Assembly: GCF_023217965.1 (NCBI RefSeq)
Contig: NZ_JALPSC010000001.1
Span: 1,302,001 to 1,366,000 of the forward strand
Reading direction: 5' to 3'
Length of the DNA stretch: 64,000 nucleotides
From: Prevotella sp. E13-27
Lineage (GTDB): Bacteria > Bacteroidota > Bacteroidia > Bacteroidales > Bacteroidaceae
Shown piece by piece: positions 56,327 through 64,000 of the stretch (position 1 is the first letter of the stretch; each line of letters starts with the position of its first letter). The notes under the pieces are model-generated. The model did not search any database. It saw nothing but the letters and a program-made list of their open reading frames with translations, and was not told where the DNA came from. A program made the position numbers and the translations under genes.

Positions 56327-57166
56327 TTATCCCAGCGTGACGTTCTCTACGTCTATCGGCTCGTTGAGGAATATCTGGGCATGCTCGCGGAAGGTGTCGG
56401 GATTCTCGGTAGTGAGATAGTGGGTGACACCACCTTTAGAGCATCGCTGCTCAAGGTCACCATGACGTTGTAGATAGTCTTTCAATGAGCTTGCTACATA
56501 GTCGCCCTGAGCAATGATATTGATGCCTGTGGGCATGAATTTCCTTATCTTTGGCAGTAGGATGGGGTAGTGGGTGCAGCCAAGGATTACGGCATCTATG
56601 GCGGGATCTTTCTCTATGAGCTGGTCTATGCACTTCTTAACGAAGTAGTCGGCACCAGGGGAGTCAGCCTCGTTGTATTCCACTAACGGTACCCAGAACG
56701 GACATGCTACGCCGGTCACGCTGACATCGGGGTGCAGTTTCTTTATCTCCAGATTATAGCTCTCGCTTTTAATGGTTCCTTCCGTGGCAAGCACGCCGAT
56801 ATGGCGCGACTTTGTCAGGCTGCCGATAATCTCTGCCGTGGGACGTATGACACCCAGCACACGGCGCTCAGAATCCCATCCTGGAAGGTCGTTCTGCTGT
56901 ATGCTTCGCAGCGCCTTTGCCGATGCTGTGTTACAGCCAAGTATCACAAGCTGGCAGCCACGCTCAAAGAGGAATCGTACCGCTTGGCGTGTGAACTCAT
57001 AGACTACGTCAAAAGAACGAGGACCATAGGGTGCACGCGCATTGTCGCCGAGGTAGAGATAGTCATACTCGGGCAACAGTCGGCGTATGCCATCGAGGAT
57101 GGTCAGTCCGCCGTAGCCACTATCGAAGACACCTATTGGTCCAGGATTCTTGCTGAGTGTTATCAT
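56327..57166 (-). CDS. murI: Glutamate racemase
   Basis: The product is 279 residues. It opens PIGVFDSGYGGLTILDGI with the first-domain substrate site; catalytic cysteines are in LVILGCNTASA and VILGCTHYPIL. It converts L- to D-glutamate for peptidoglycan. The start overlaps the end of the upstream OmpH-like gene by 4 nt. It is the last gene of the uppS-bamA-ompH run, an order common in Bacteroidales. Confidence 0.95.
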   Translation of the reverse strand: MITLSKNPGPIGVFDSGYGGLTILDGIRRLLPEYDYLYLGDNARAPYGPRSFDVVYEFTRQAVRFLFERGCQLVILGCNTASAKALRSIQQNDLPGWDSERRVLGVIRPTAEIIGSLTKSRHIGVLATEGTIKSESYNLEIKKLHPDVSVTGVACPFWVPLVEYNEADSPGADYFVKKCIDQLIEKDPAIDAVILGCTHYPILLPKIRKFMPTGINIIAQGDYVASSLKDYLQRHGDLEQRCSKGGVTHYLTTENPDTFREHAQIFLNEPIDVENVTLG

Positions 57167-57702
57167 TTAAGATAGTCTTCCACCATCTGCTGTATGTCCA
57201 TTCCCATCGTTGGGTCAATGAACGGACATGCGTTGGCATCGGTATTGATGACAAGGGCAAAACGGTATTCCTTGGCTATTGTGGCAAGGACACCGTTGAG
57301 GCGCTGCTTCAGTGGAATGAAGACATCGACCTCGGCCTTTTTCAGCTCCTCGCGAGCCTGAGCTTTGAACTCTATGTTGTGTTGCATGAGTGCTTTTAGC
57401 TCGTTCTGGCGTTTCAGCAGGATGGTCTTTGGAAATTCTTTCTGTCCCTCAAGGAACAGCTCGTACTTCTGGTTGAAGTCATCTTCCACGCGCTGTATCT
57501 CTTTCTGATAAGCCTCGCGCAGACGAGCTACTGAGTCGAGCGTAGCCTCGTACTCAGGCATTGACTTCAGCGCTGCCTCGTAGCTAAGATAACCGAAGCG
57601 TATCTGATTAGCAACGGTGTCTGTGCTCTCGACGGGAGCCTCTGTCTGTGCCTGAATAGTCAGCGCAAATAGTGAAAGTATTACGAATAGTATTCGTTTC
57701 AT
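57163..57702 (-). CDS. OmpH/Skp-family periplasmic chaperone (third of three)
   Basis: The product is 179 residues with a signal peptide (LFVILSLFALTIQAQ). The rest is the OmpH pattern: a small beta start (IRFGYLSYEAALKSMPEYEATL), a long coiled helix (QKEIQRVEDDFNQKYELFLE), then VFIPLKQRLNGVLATIAKEYR. Skp-like proteins hold unfolded outer-membrane proteins for the BAM complex. It is the most divergent of the three copies and overlaps murI by 4 nt. The gap upstream carries a 7-bp tandem array. Confidence 0.88.
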   Translation of the reverse strand: MKRILFVILSLFALTIQAQTEAPVESTDTVANQIRFGYLSYEAALKSMPEYEATLDSVARLREAYQKEIQRVEDDFNQKYELFLEGQKEFPKTILLKRQNELKALMQHNIEFKAQAREELKKAEVDVFIPLKQRLNGVLATIAKEYRFALVINTDANACPFIDPTMGMDIQQMVEDYLK

Positions 57703-57706
57703 TTTT

Positions 57707-57748
57707 TTAGAGGTTAGAGGTGAGTGGTTAGAGGTGAGTGGTGAGAGA
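57707..57748. repeat. 7-bp tandem array between two ompH genes
   Basis: Six units: TTAGAGG, TTAGAGG, TGAGTGG, TTAGAGG, TGAGTGG, TGAGAGA. It fills nearly the whole 51-bp gap. Confidence 0.8.
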
Positions 57749-57753
57749 TTTGT

Positions 57754-58263
57754 TTATTTCAGACCGAGCTTAGCCTTCACCTGAGCAGTAACATCTGTAG
57801 AGAGTGTTGTGCTGATGTAAGGAATGCCAGCGCCCATCTCCATGATATATACATATCCGCCTTCGGTACCTACCTTCTTGATAGCATCGAGCACCTTTGT
57901 GGTGATGGCCTGCATCTTGTCCTGCTGAGCCTTCTGAAGTGCCTGCTGGTTGTCCTGATAGCTCTGCTGAATCTTCTGATACATCTGCTCCAGCTCCTGC
58001 TGACGGCGCTGCTTGATGTTGTCGGGAAGTGTTGCCTGATCTTTCTCAAAAGCCTCACCCTTCTTCTGGAGCTCGTCCTGCATCATCTTGAGGTCTGCCT
58101 CATACTGCTTTGTGAGATTCTCAATCTCGGTGCGTGCAGTGTTGAACTCTGGCATGGCCTGAATTATCTCCTGTGTGTTGACGTGGCCGAACTTAGCCTG
58201 TGACTGTGCTGATGCGGTGAGACCGCAGATAGCGCAAATAGCGCAAATGATAAACTTTTTCAT
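57754..58263 (-). CDS. OmpH/Skp-family periplasmic chaperone (second of three)
   Basis: The product is 169 residues with a signal peptide (IICAICAICGLTASAQ). It has KFGHVNTQEIIQAMPEFNTA, a long Gln-rich coiled coil (about 45-115, MYQKIQQSYQDNQQALQKAQ) and the closing VGTEGGYVYIMEMGAGIPYI. It is the most typical Skp of the three by layout. It probably escorts beta-barrels to the BamA encoded next door. Confidence 0.92.
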   Translation of the reverse strand: MKKFIICAICAICGLTASAQSQAKFGHVNTQEIIQAMPEFNTARTEIENLTKQYEADLKMMQDELQKKGEAFEKDQATLPDNIKQRRQQELEQMYQKIQQSYQDNQQALQKAQQDKMQAITTKVLDAIKKVGTEGGYVYIMEMGAGIPYISTTLSTDVTAQVKAKLGLK

Positions 58264-58304
58264 TGTTTTTTATTGTTTTTGATTTTTGATTTTTCTTTTT
58301 CGAC

Positions 58305-58384
58305 TTTTCGTTTAACCGATTAATCGTTTAATCGATTTTCCGATTCTTCGATTAGTCGTTAATTCGATTAAACGAAAAAACGAC
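58305..58384. repeat. 8-bp tandem array between two ompH genes
   Basis: Ten units with CG at positions 5-6 (TTTTCGTT, TAACCGAT, TAATCGTT, TAATCGAT, TTTCCGAT, TCTTCGAT, TAGTCGTT, AATTCGAT, TAAACGAA, AAAACGAC). Confidence 0.7.
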
Positions 58385-58390
58385 AGTAAA

Positions 58391-58903
58391 TTAATTAGCA
58401 TAACCCAGCTTGCGCAGCACCTCGTTAGAAATGTCGATCTTTGGCGATCCAAAGATGATGCCTGTATCGCTGGCGCGGTCGAGAACGAGATGGTAGCCGC
58501 GGAGGTCGGCAATGTCCTTTACGGCATTATATACTTCCTCCTGTATAGGTGACATGAGTGATGTGCGCTTCTTGAAGAGCTCACCCTCAGGACCGAAGTA
58601 CTTGCGCTTCAGTTCGGCAGCTTGCTTCTCTTTCTCCATTATAGCATCCTGACGAGCCTTCTTCTGTTCGGCTGAGAGGAATACTATTTCGTTCTGGTAG
58701 TTCTTATACATGGTCTGTGCCTCGGTGTTGATGGCATCGACTTCTGCCTGCCATTTTCTTGACACCTGTGCCAACTGCTCGTTAGCGCGTTCATAGGCTG
58801 GTATGTTCTTGAAGATATAGTCCATGTCCACAAGAGCGAACTTCTGTGCCTGCAACGAAACAGTTGCTGCCAGCATAACCATCATCAATAATACTTTTTT
58901 CAT
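58391..58903 (-). CDS. OmpH/Skp-family periplasmic chaperone (first of three)
   Basis: The product is 170 residues from the ATG at 58903; an upstream frame to 59065 runs into the bamA gene and lacks a signal at its start. The signal peptide is MKKVLLMMVMLAATVSLQAQ. It has KFALVDMDYIFKNIPAYERA, a long helix (EEKQAAELKRKY type) and YNAVKDIADLRGYHLVLDRA near the end. It directly follows bamA, as in most Bacteroidota, and supports outer-membrane protein assembly. Confidence 0.92.
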   Translation of the reverse strand: MKKVLLMMVMLAATVSLQAQKFALVDMDYIFKNIPAYERANEQLAQVSRKWQAEVDAINTEAQTMYKNYQNEIVFLSAEQKKARQDAIMEKEKQAAELKRKYFGPEGELFKKRTSLMSPIQEEVYNAVKDIADLRGYHLVLDRASDTGIIFGSPKIDISNEVLRKLGYAN

Positions 58904-58967
58904 AATCGTTTTTTTTAAAAGGTTACATCTGTTTGATGTGAAAACCGTGAAAAGGTTTAAAGTTTTC

Positions 58968-61670
58968 TTAGAATTCCTGTCCCAGTACGAAGTGGAAGTT
59001 GCTTCCGCCGCGTGTTTCCTGAGTTGTTCCTTTATATACTTTGTCGAAGCCGTAGGCCCAGTCAATACCCATCAGACCAACCATTGGGAGGAATATGCGT
59101 ACGCCGAGACCTGCAGAGCGTTTCATATCGAACGGATTGAACTTCTTTGTTTCGTTCCATGCGTTACCTGCTTCAGCGAAGCCAAGACCATAGATGGTGG
59201 TGTTGCCGAGCATGAATGGGTAGCGAATCTCCAGTGTGAAGCGGTCATAGGCGTAACCTTCCTGACCATAAGGAGTAAGTGAACCGTTCTCGTAGCCGCG
59301 CAGACCGATGGTCTCTTCTGCATAGCTGGTGCTATATCCGCTCATGCCGTCACCGCCCATGTAGAATGTTTCGAATGGCGACCTTTTGTCTTTATTGTAT
59401 GAACCGAGGAGACCGAACTCAACACGTGTCATCAGCACGAAGCATTTCTGCTCGTTGGTGAGGGCTGTATAGGTGCGGCTCTTGAACTTCCACTTGTGGT
59501 ATTCAATCCAGCGGTATTTCTCACGCAGTTCCTCGTTATACTGTTCGCGATTGCTGTTGTAGGTATCGGCAGTAGCCATACGAGAGTAGTCCTTTCCGTC
59601 GAAGAGAGACCAAGGTGGAGTAAGCGTTACTGACAGCGAGAACTCTGAGCCATGACGTGGGAAGAGTGGGTTGTCAGTAGATGTACGCGTGAGAGCGAGA
59701 CCGAAGTTAAGGTTGTTACAGTTACCGTTGGAGATGAGGAAGTAACGCCAGTCTTTCAGCATGTAGCGCTGATAGGCCACCGTTGCCGATAGCTGGAAGT
59801 AGTCATCGGGCCAGCGCAGACGCTTACCCCAACCAACTGATACACCAAACAGCTTGATGTATTTGTCGTCGTCGAGATAGCTCTCGTAGTTGTTGTAGTA
59901 TGAGTTGTTGTATGTGCCGTAGCCACCATAGTAACCATAGAGGGAGTTCATCCATGAGTTATTATAGTATGTGCTTGACACGTCGCTCTGCTTAGAGTAG
60001 TAGGCCGATATGTTGAATGAGTTTGGACGCTTTCCGCCAAACCATCCTGTGGCATAGCTACCGCTGAGTGAGCTGTAGTAGCGACCATTGGTCTGGAAGC
60101 TGAGTCCTATCTGCTCACCATCGCCTGAAGGCATGATTCCGCGATGCAGCTTGTTCTTGCCGAGAAGGTTGCGTATTGAGAAGTTGTTGAACTTCACACC
60201 GATACGTCCTATGATACCAGTCTGTCCCCAGCCGAGTGACAGCTCCAGCTGGTCGTTTGATTTCTGTTCAAGGTTCCAGTTGATGTCCACGGTGCCGTCC
60301 TCGTAGTTTGGCTTCACGTCGGGCTGCACCTTCTCAGGATCGAAATATCCCATTGAGGCTATCTCACGTGCCGAACGCATCAGGGCATCTTTAGAGAACA
60401 GGTCGCCAGGCTTTGTGCGCAGCTCGCGGCGTACTACCTCCTCATAGAGGCGGTCGTTACCGAATATCCTCACGTTGCTCAGGTGAGCCTGTGGTCCTTC
60501 TGTTATGCGTATCTCTACGTCGATAGAGTCGCCAACGATATTAATATCTGTCGGTTCTATGTTTGAGAACACATAACCATTATTATAATAGTAGTTGCCT
60601 ACAGCATCATCGTCGTCACGCAGACGCTTCGTCATGAGCTTCTGGTTATATACGTCGCCAGTCTTCATGCCGAGCACACGGTTAAGATAGTCTGTTGAGA
60701 CAACGGTATTACCTACCCAGTTGATGTTGCGCAGATAGTATTTCTCACCTTCGTCAATCTTTACATAGACATTGAGATGCTTTTCATCTACGGTATATAT
60801 AGAGTCTTCAATGATGGTGGCATCGCGGAAACCCAGTTCGCTGTAGCGCTCGAGCAGTTTCTCCTTAGCCTCAGTATAGCGTTCTGGGGTGAACTTCTTT
60901 GCCTTGAAGAGGCTGTAGAACTTGCCAGACTCGTGAATCTTGCCGAAATGGCCTTTGTTCCATAGCTTACCCTTAATCTTCTTGGTTGACAGCTTCTCGT
61001 TGCCTTCGAAGATGATGCGGCGCACCTTCATCTTGGCTTTCTTGTCAACGTTGACATCGAGGATGACCTGATTCTTTCCTGTCACATCGTCGCGCTGGCG
61101 TATGTCTATCTCAGCATTCTTGTAGCCCTTGTCGTCGAAATACTTTGTTGCAAGAATCTTTGCACGGTCTATGAGGTTTTTTGTGAGACTCATACCCCTT
61201 GCCATGCCCAGCTTTGACTCGAGGTCCTCGCGTTCCGACTTCTTCACGCCGTGGTAGTTTATCTGGGTAATCTTCGGACGAAGTGAAAGGTGGAGCGTAA
61301 GATAGATCTTTGAGTTTACTATACTGTCGGCTGAGATCTGTACCTTCGAGAACAGTCCGTGCTTCCAGTAGCGTTTCACTGCCTCTGTGATCTCCGTGCC
61401 AGGAACGCTGATGGTCTGTCCAACTGATAGTCCAGACAGGCCTATAACTACATAGTCCTCGTATTCGTTGACACCTTCAACGGCAATTCCACCAATCTCA
61501 CATTGTCTTGGGGTGCCGGCGTAGGAAATTTCAGGGTTCACGATGAAATCCTGCGCTCTTGCAGTGGTGAATGACAAATGACAGATGACCAGTGATAATA
61601 CCATTACCACCATCCATCTGTATCTCATCATGTCCTTCATCGTAAAACGACTCATTTTTATATAGCACAT
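58968..61670 (-). CDS. bamA: Outer-membrane protein assembly factor BamA
   Basis: The product is 900 residues; alternative ATGs at 61655 and 61640 are possible because ribosome sites are weak here. The signal peptide ends FTTARAQ. Five POTRA domains span about 45-465 (IEVEGVNEYED-type opening, KITQINYHGVKKS, KKAKMKVRRIIFEGNEKLS, YLRNINWVGNTVVS, HLSNVRIFGNDRLY). The C-terminal barrel includes IGLRGYENGSL (lid-lock motif) and ends FHFVLGQEF. An extracellular-type insertion is very rich in Tyr, Asn, Gly and Ser (NSLYGYYGGYGTYNNSYY). It inserts beta-barrels into the outer membrane. It lies between uppS and the ompH genes. Confidence 0.95.
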   Translation of the reverse strand: MCYIKMSRFTMKDMMRYRWMVVMVLSLVICHLSFTTARAQDFIVNPEISYAGTPRQCEIGGIAVEGVNEYEDYVVIGLSGLSVGQTISVPGTEITEAVKRYWKHGLFSKVQISADSIVNSKIYLTLHLSLRPKITQINYHGVKKSEREDLESKLGMARGMSLTKNLIDRAKILATKYFDDKGYKNAEIDIRQRDDVTGKNQVILDVNVDKKAKMKVRRIIFEGNEKLSTKKIKGKLWNKGHFGKIHESGKFYSLFKAKKFTPERYTEAKEKLLERYSELGFRDATIIEDSIYTVDEKHLNVYVKIDEGEKYYLRNINWVGNTVVSTDYLNRVLGMKTGDVYNQKLMTKRLRDDDDAVGNYYYNNGYVFSNIEPTDINIVGDSIDVEIRITEGPQAHLSNVRIFGNDRLYEEVVRRELRTKPGDLFSKDALMRSAREIASMGYFDPEKVQPDVKPNYEDGTVDINWNLEQKSNDQLELSLGWGQTGIIGRIGVKFNNFSIRNLLGKNKLHRGIMPSGDGEQIGLSFQTNGRYYSSLSGSYATGWFGGKRPNSFNISAYYSKQSDVSSTYYNNSWMNSLYGYYGGYGTYNNSYYNNYESYLDDDKYIKLFGVSVGWGKRLRWPDDYFQLSATVAYQRYMLKDWRYFLISNGNCNNLNFGLALTRTSTDNPLFPRHGSEFSLSVTLTPPWSLFDGKDYSRMATADTYNSNREQYNEELREKYRWIEYHKWKFKSRTYTALTNEQKCFVLMTRVEFGLLGSYNKDKRSPFETFYMGGDGMSGYSTSYAEETIGLRGYENGSLTPYGQEGYAYDRFTLEIRYPFMLGNTTIYGLGFAEAGNAWNETKKFNPFDMKRSAGLGVRIFLPMVGLMGIDWAYGFDKVYKGTTQETRGGSNFHFVLGQEF

Positions 61671-61687
61671 ATATTTTCTGTTGTCAT

Positions 61688-62455
61688 TTATCTTTTATCA
61701 TTCTGAGAGGCTGCCTCGCTTTCCACCTGAGCCTCTGTCTTTCCGAAACGGCGCTGACGGCTCTGGAAGCTTGCTATGGCCTTGTGCAGCTCAGCCTCGT
61801 CGAAGTCTGGCCAGTAGGTGTCGCAGAAATAGAGCTCGCTGTAGGCTATCTGCCAGAGCAGGTAGTTTGATATGCGCAGTTCACCGCCAGTACGTATGAG
61901 CAGGTCTGGGTCGGGCATAAAGCGTGTCTGCAGGTGCTTGCTTATCATCTGCTCGTCTATATACTTCCAGTCCATGTATGAAGACTCGCCCATGTCGCGT
62001 CGTTGCATAATCTCCTGCATGGCATTCACTATCTCCCAACGACTGCTGTAGCTCAGCGCAACCACCATGGTCATGGCAGTATTGTTAGCAGTATGCTCTT
62101 CTGTCTCACGCAGCTTTCTGTACACGTTTTCAGGAAGACGACGCATGTCGCCTATGACACGGAAGCGCACATTGTTCTTCTGAAAAATCTCGTCTTCAAG
62201 CGATGTGAGTACCAGTCCCATGAGAGCTGAGACCTCGTCGGCGGGGCGGTTCCAGTTCTCTGTAGAGAAGGTATAGAGTGTCAGGTATTTTACACCTAAT
62301 CTTACACACTCTGACGTAATCTTGCGTACAGCCTCCACGCCAGCCTGATGTCCTACCGTGCGCTCTTTTCCACGCTCCATAGCCCAGCGTCCATTACCAT
62401 CCATGATGATGGCAATGTGCTGTGGTATGCGGTTCATATCTAATTCGTTGTTCAT
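61688..62455 (-). CDS. uppS: Isoprenyl transferase (undecaprenyl diphosphate synthase)
   Basis: The product is 255 residues. It opens with [20 protein letters not shown], the pyrophosphate site, and has [17 protein letters not shown] and [20 protein letters not shown] later. It builds the C55 lipid carrier of cell-wall synthesis; the phosphatase that recycles it, uppP, is at 27567. Start could also be the Met at position 7. bamA follows within 20 bp. Confidence 0.95.
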   Translation of the reverse strand: MNNELDMNRIPQHIAIIMDGNGRWAMERGKERTVGHQAGVEAVRKITSECVRLGVKYLTLYTFSTENWNRPADEVSALMGLVLTSLEDEIFQKNNVRFRVIGDMRRLPENVYRKLRETEEHTANNTAMTMVVALSYSSRWEIVNAMQEIMQRRDMGESSYMDWKYIDEQMISKHLQTRFMPDPDLLIRTGGELRISNYLLWQIAYSELYFCDTYWPDFDEAELHKAIASFQSRQRRFGKTEAQVESEAASQNDKR

Positions 62456-62473
62456 ATTTCGTAATTCTCAGTT

Positions 62474-62536
62474 CTTACTTCTCACCTCTTACTTCTCACC
62501 TCTCACCTCTCACCTCTCACCTCTCACTTCTCACTC
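62474..62536. repeat. 7-bp tandem array at the end of the DUF6089 gene
   Basis: Nine units of CT(C/T)AC(C/T)(T/C) on the plus strand; on the coding strand TGAGAGG/AGTAAG-type. The stop codon of the DUF6089 gene (62533-62531) lies in the array. Confidence 0.85.
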
Positions 62537-63238
62537 CCTATCATTATGACATGTGCGGCATTTTGCCCAGAGGTCGTAAGTGAGGGTCACCGTGAAGGCG
62601 CTGTAGCAGTCGGTGTTCTTGAAGAGCCCACTGCTTTTTATGCCGTAAGGGTCTTCAACTCCGTCAAGGAGGTCATTGCCTGTGAAGTGCATAGACCATT
62701 CTGCTGCGAGGTTCCATCTGTTACCCGCCTTGTACTTAACGCCTATTCCGAGTGGCAGCTGTCCTGCTGCTTTCGAGTGTTTGTAATGTTGCCCGCTCAG
62801 CGTTGCATCAGCGTTGGCGTATGTCACTCCCAGTCCGATGGCAATGAACGGTGTGAAAGGTTTCGCACCATAGTATTCATGACCTGTTCCGAATGGCAGG
62901 AAGTTATATTCATAGCGAATCACTACATCTATGAGTGATGTGGAGTACTCTGCCTGACTGGCAGCCGTTGCCGGATACCATGTGTTGGCTTTTGCCGATG
63001 TGCCGCTCAGTTTTGCATATCCCACACTCATGGCCCATGCCATGCGTGGGTTGAGCTTGTATTTAGCAACAATCTCCCCCATGGGTTTCATGCCACGGAG
63101 AAGGTTGTCATTGTAGTCGCCCTCATAGGTCACGAGACCTGCGCCTGCTCCCAGCTCCAGCCGGTATTCAGGCTCTGTCTGTGCCATCATGCTCATTGTG
63201 GTGAGCAGAAAGACTATGAAGGCAATTGTATGTTTCAT
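62531..63238 (-). CDS. DUF6089 outer-membrane beta-barrel-like protein
   Basis: The product is 235 residues from the ATG at 63238, which overlaps the stop of the upstream gene by 4 nt; a longer frame to 63280 lies inside that gene. The signal peptide is KHTIAFIVFLLTTMSMMAQ. It has EYRLELGAGAGLVTYEGDYN, then RMAWAMSVGYAKLSGTSAK, and strands with YYGAKPFTPFIAIGLGVTYA, the layout of the DUF6089 family that precedes uppS in Bacteroidales. It is probably an outer-membrane barrel related to envelope assembly; function is not established. Confidence 0.88.
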   Translation of the reverse strand: MKHTIAFIVFLLTTMSMMAQTEPEYRLELGAGAGLVTYEGDYNDNLLRGMKPMGEIVAKYKLNPRMAWAMSVGYAKLSGTSAKANTWYPATAASQAEYSTSLIDVVIRYEYNFLPFGTGHEYYGAKPFTPFIAIGLGVTYANADATLSGQHYKHSKAAGQLPLGIGVKYKAGNRWNLAAEWSMHFTGNDLLDGVEDPYGIKSSGLFKNTDCYSAFTVTLTYDLWAKCRTCHNDRE

Positions 63239-64000
63239 TTCACGCCTTTCCATACTTTGCCATTGGCTGTAACAGCCCATAGCACGTTATTGTGGGAGTC
63301 TTTCGTTACAGCCATCATCGCCTCAGGAAGTGCGTAGCTGGTATCTATGCGCCATGTTATTCCCTGGTCAACGCTCTTGTAGGCTGTTGTCGCTGATGTG
63401 CCATAGGCAATGGCAGCATCATTGATATATACAAGCGATGAGTGCTGGGCTTGAGGCAGCTTGTAGTCGTTGATAGACTCAGTAGGAATGTTTACCCACT
63501 TGCCTCCTTTTGGCGTACCACCATAGCGCGTAATCTTTCTCCAAACAACAGTATTTGTCTTGTTATTGCCTGTAAGCAGACAGTAGTCTGTGCTGTCGCT
63601 GGCTATGAATGGGAAGCTTGCGAAGGCTATGTCGTCGAGACCTAACAGTTGCTTCACGGAGTCGGTCTTAAGACTTGTGCTCAGGTCATCAGCCATCCAT
63701 GTCAGTCCTCCGTCAGAAGAGACGTTCATCACGCTGTCTTTTGTGATGGCATAAAGCTCTTTCGTGCTCAAGCCCGCCAGCTTCTTCAGTCCCGTTACTG
63801 TTGCGGTGCTCTCTGCGTTCCATGTCGTGCCGTCTGTAGTGCTGTACAGCTGTCCGCCGCTCATGGTGAACGCTTTCTTTGTGTTTGACACAGCATTAGC
63901 CCAAGCGTTCTCGTCGAGAGTGGCTACCTTTGTCCAGGTCTTGCCATAGTCTTTTGAAGCGAGCACCTCTGTGGCGCTGCTCTTCTTGCCCATTGCCACG
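63235..64000 (-). CDS. DUF6242 / BNR-repeat-like protein, N-terminus cut by window edge
   Basis: Only the last 255 or so codons are present. The visible part repeats the pattern of sialidase-type (BNR) blades: SKDYGKTWTKVATLDENAW, TTDGTTWNAEST, SSDGGLTWMADD, KSVDQGITWRIDTS, with KVWKGVK at the end. In this position, directly before DUF6089 and uppS, relatives carry a lipoprotein of the DUF6242 family, whose C-terminal half is such a propeller. No catalytic residues of sialidases are evident. Its stop overlaps the DUF6089 start, so the two are co-translated. It is likely an envelope lipoprotein. Confidence 0.75.
   Translation of the reverse strand, partial: VAMGKKSSATEVLASKDYGKTWTKVATLDENAWANAVSNTKKAFTMSGGQLYSTTDGTTWNAESTATVTGLKKLAGLSTKELYAITKDSVMNVSSDGGLTWMADDLSTSLKTDSVKQLLGLDDIAFASFPFIASDSTDYCLLTGNNKTNTVVWRKITRYGGTPKGGKWVNIPTESINDYKLPQAQHSSLVYINDAAIAYGTSATTAYKSVDQGITWRIDTSYALPEAMMAVTKDSHNNVLWAVTANGKVWKGVK

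Overview
The window is a stretch of chromosome from an anaerobic Bacteroidales bacterium, most likely of the Prevotella group. The evidence is the Bacteroidota promoter pattern (TTTG, about 19-20 bp, TAnnTTTG) ahead of many genes, an oxygen-sensitive class III ribonucleotide reductase, families largely confined to the phylum (GSCFA, DUF4290, DUF3098, DUF6089, DUF6242), BspA-like leucine-rich surface proteins, and a shared C-terminal tail ending in a GKK(V/I)xxK-type motif on five exported proteins. No database search was possible; all calls come from reading sequence and proteins.

Region 1 (1-7358, minus strand) is a compact cluster resembling the TerY-associated phosphosignalling triad: a vWA protein, a PP2C phosphatase with a coiled-coil tail, and a Ser/Thr kinase with a zinc ribbon. 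With them are a separate TerY-C-type zinc protein, a MORN-repeat protein, a GrpE-like protein cut by the window edge, a LIM/DA1-like metallopeptidase and a helical protein of unknown family. Region 2 (7436-14377) holds an OPT-family transporter, a family PL11 rhamnogalacturonan lyase and nrdD.

Region 3 (14378-23766) is an accessory island separating nrdD from its activase gene nrdG by about 9.4 kb. It contains a truncated esterase, an IS110 element whose untranslated leader looks like a bridge RNA with readable guide matches, a four-unit array of 21-bp palindromes, a structured RNA with its own promoter and two mutually exclusive folds, an exported protein plus a 64-residue companion, a HicAB toxin-antitoxin pair, an orphan MNT antitoxin with the first codons of its HEPN toxin, a small membrane protein, a Fic protein with probable autoregulatory sites, a YbjQ remnant, and a GH27 alpha-galactosidase whose stop overlaps the nrdG start.

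Region 4 (23763-40714) is mostly conserved housekeeping: nrdG; ftsX-DUF3098-uppP-truB-queA-folK-DMT; a radical SAM protein; a GSCFA protein; yicC-gmk-nadD; a porin-like beta-barrel; tsaB; and DUF4290-murA-rimM-dxr-rseP. MurA carries Asp instead of the usual active-site Cys. Region 5 (40715-54569) is a surface-protein locus: a repeat-rich gap, a 2095-residue exported protein, a BspA-like LRR protein, an IS4-family insertion with a 9-bp target duplication, a small AraC-type regulator and a membrane-tethered Kelch/AraC regulator. Region 6 (54678-64000) has tyrS, tRNA-Gln, murI, three OmpH/Skp chaperone genes, bamA, uppS, a DUF6089 protein and a partial DUF6242 protein, a conserved envelope-biogenesis order. 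Short 7- or 8-bp tandem arrays fill several gaps in regions 4 and 6, and two of them supply the stop codon of the neighbouring gene.
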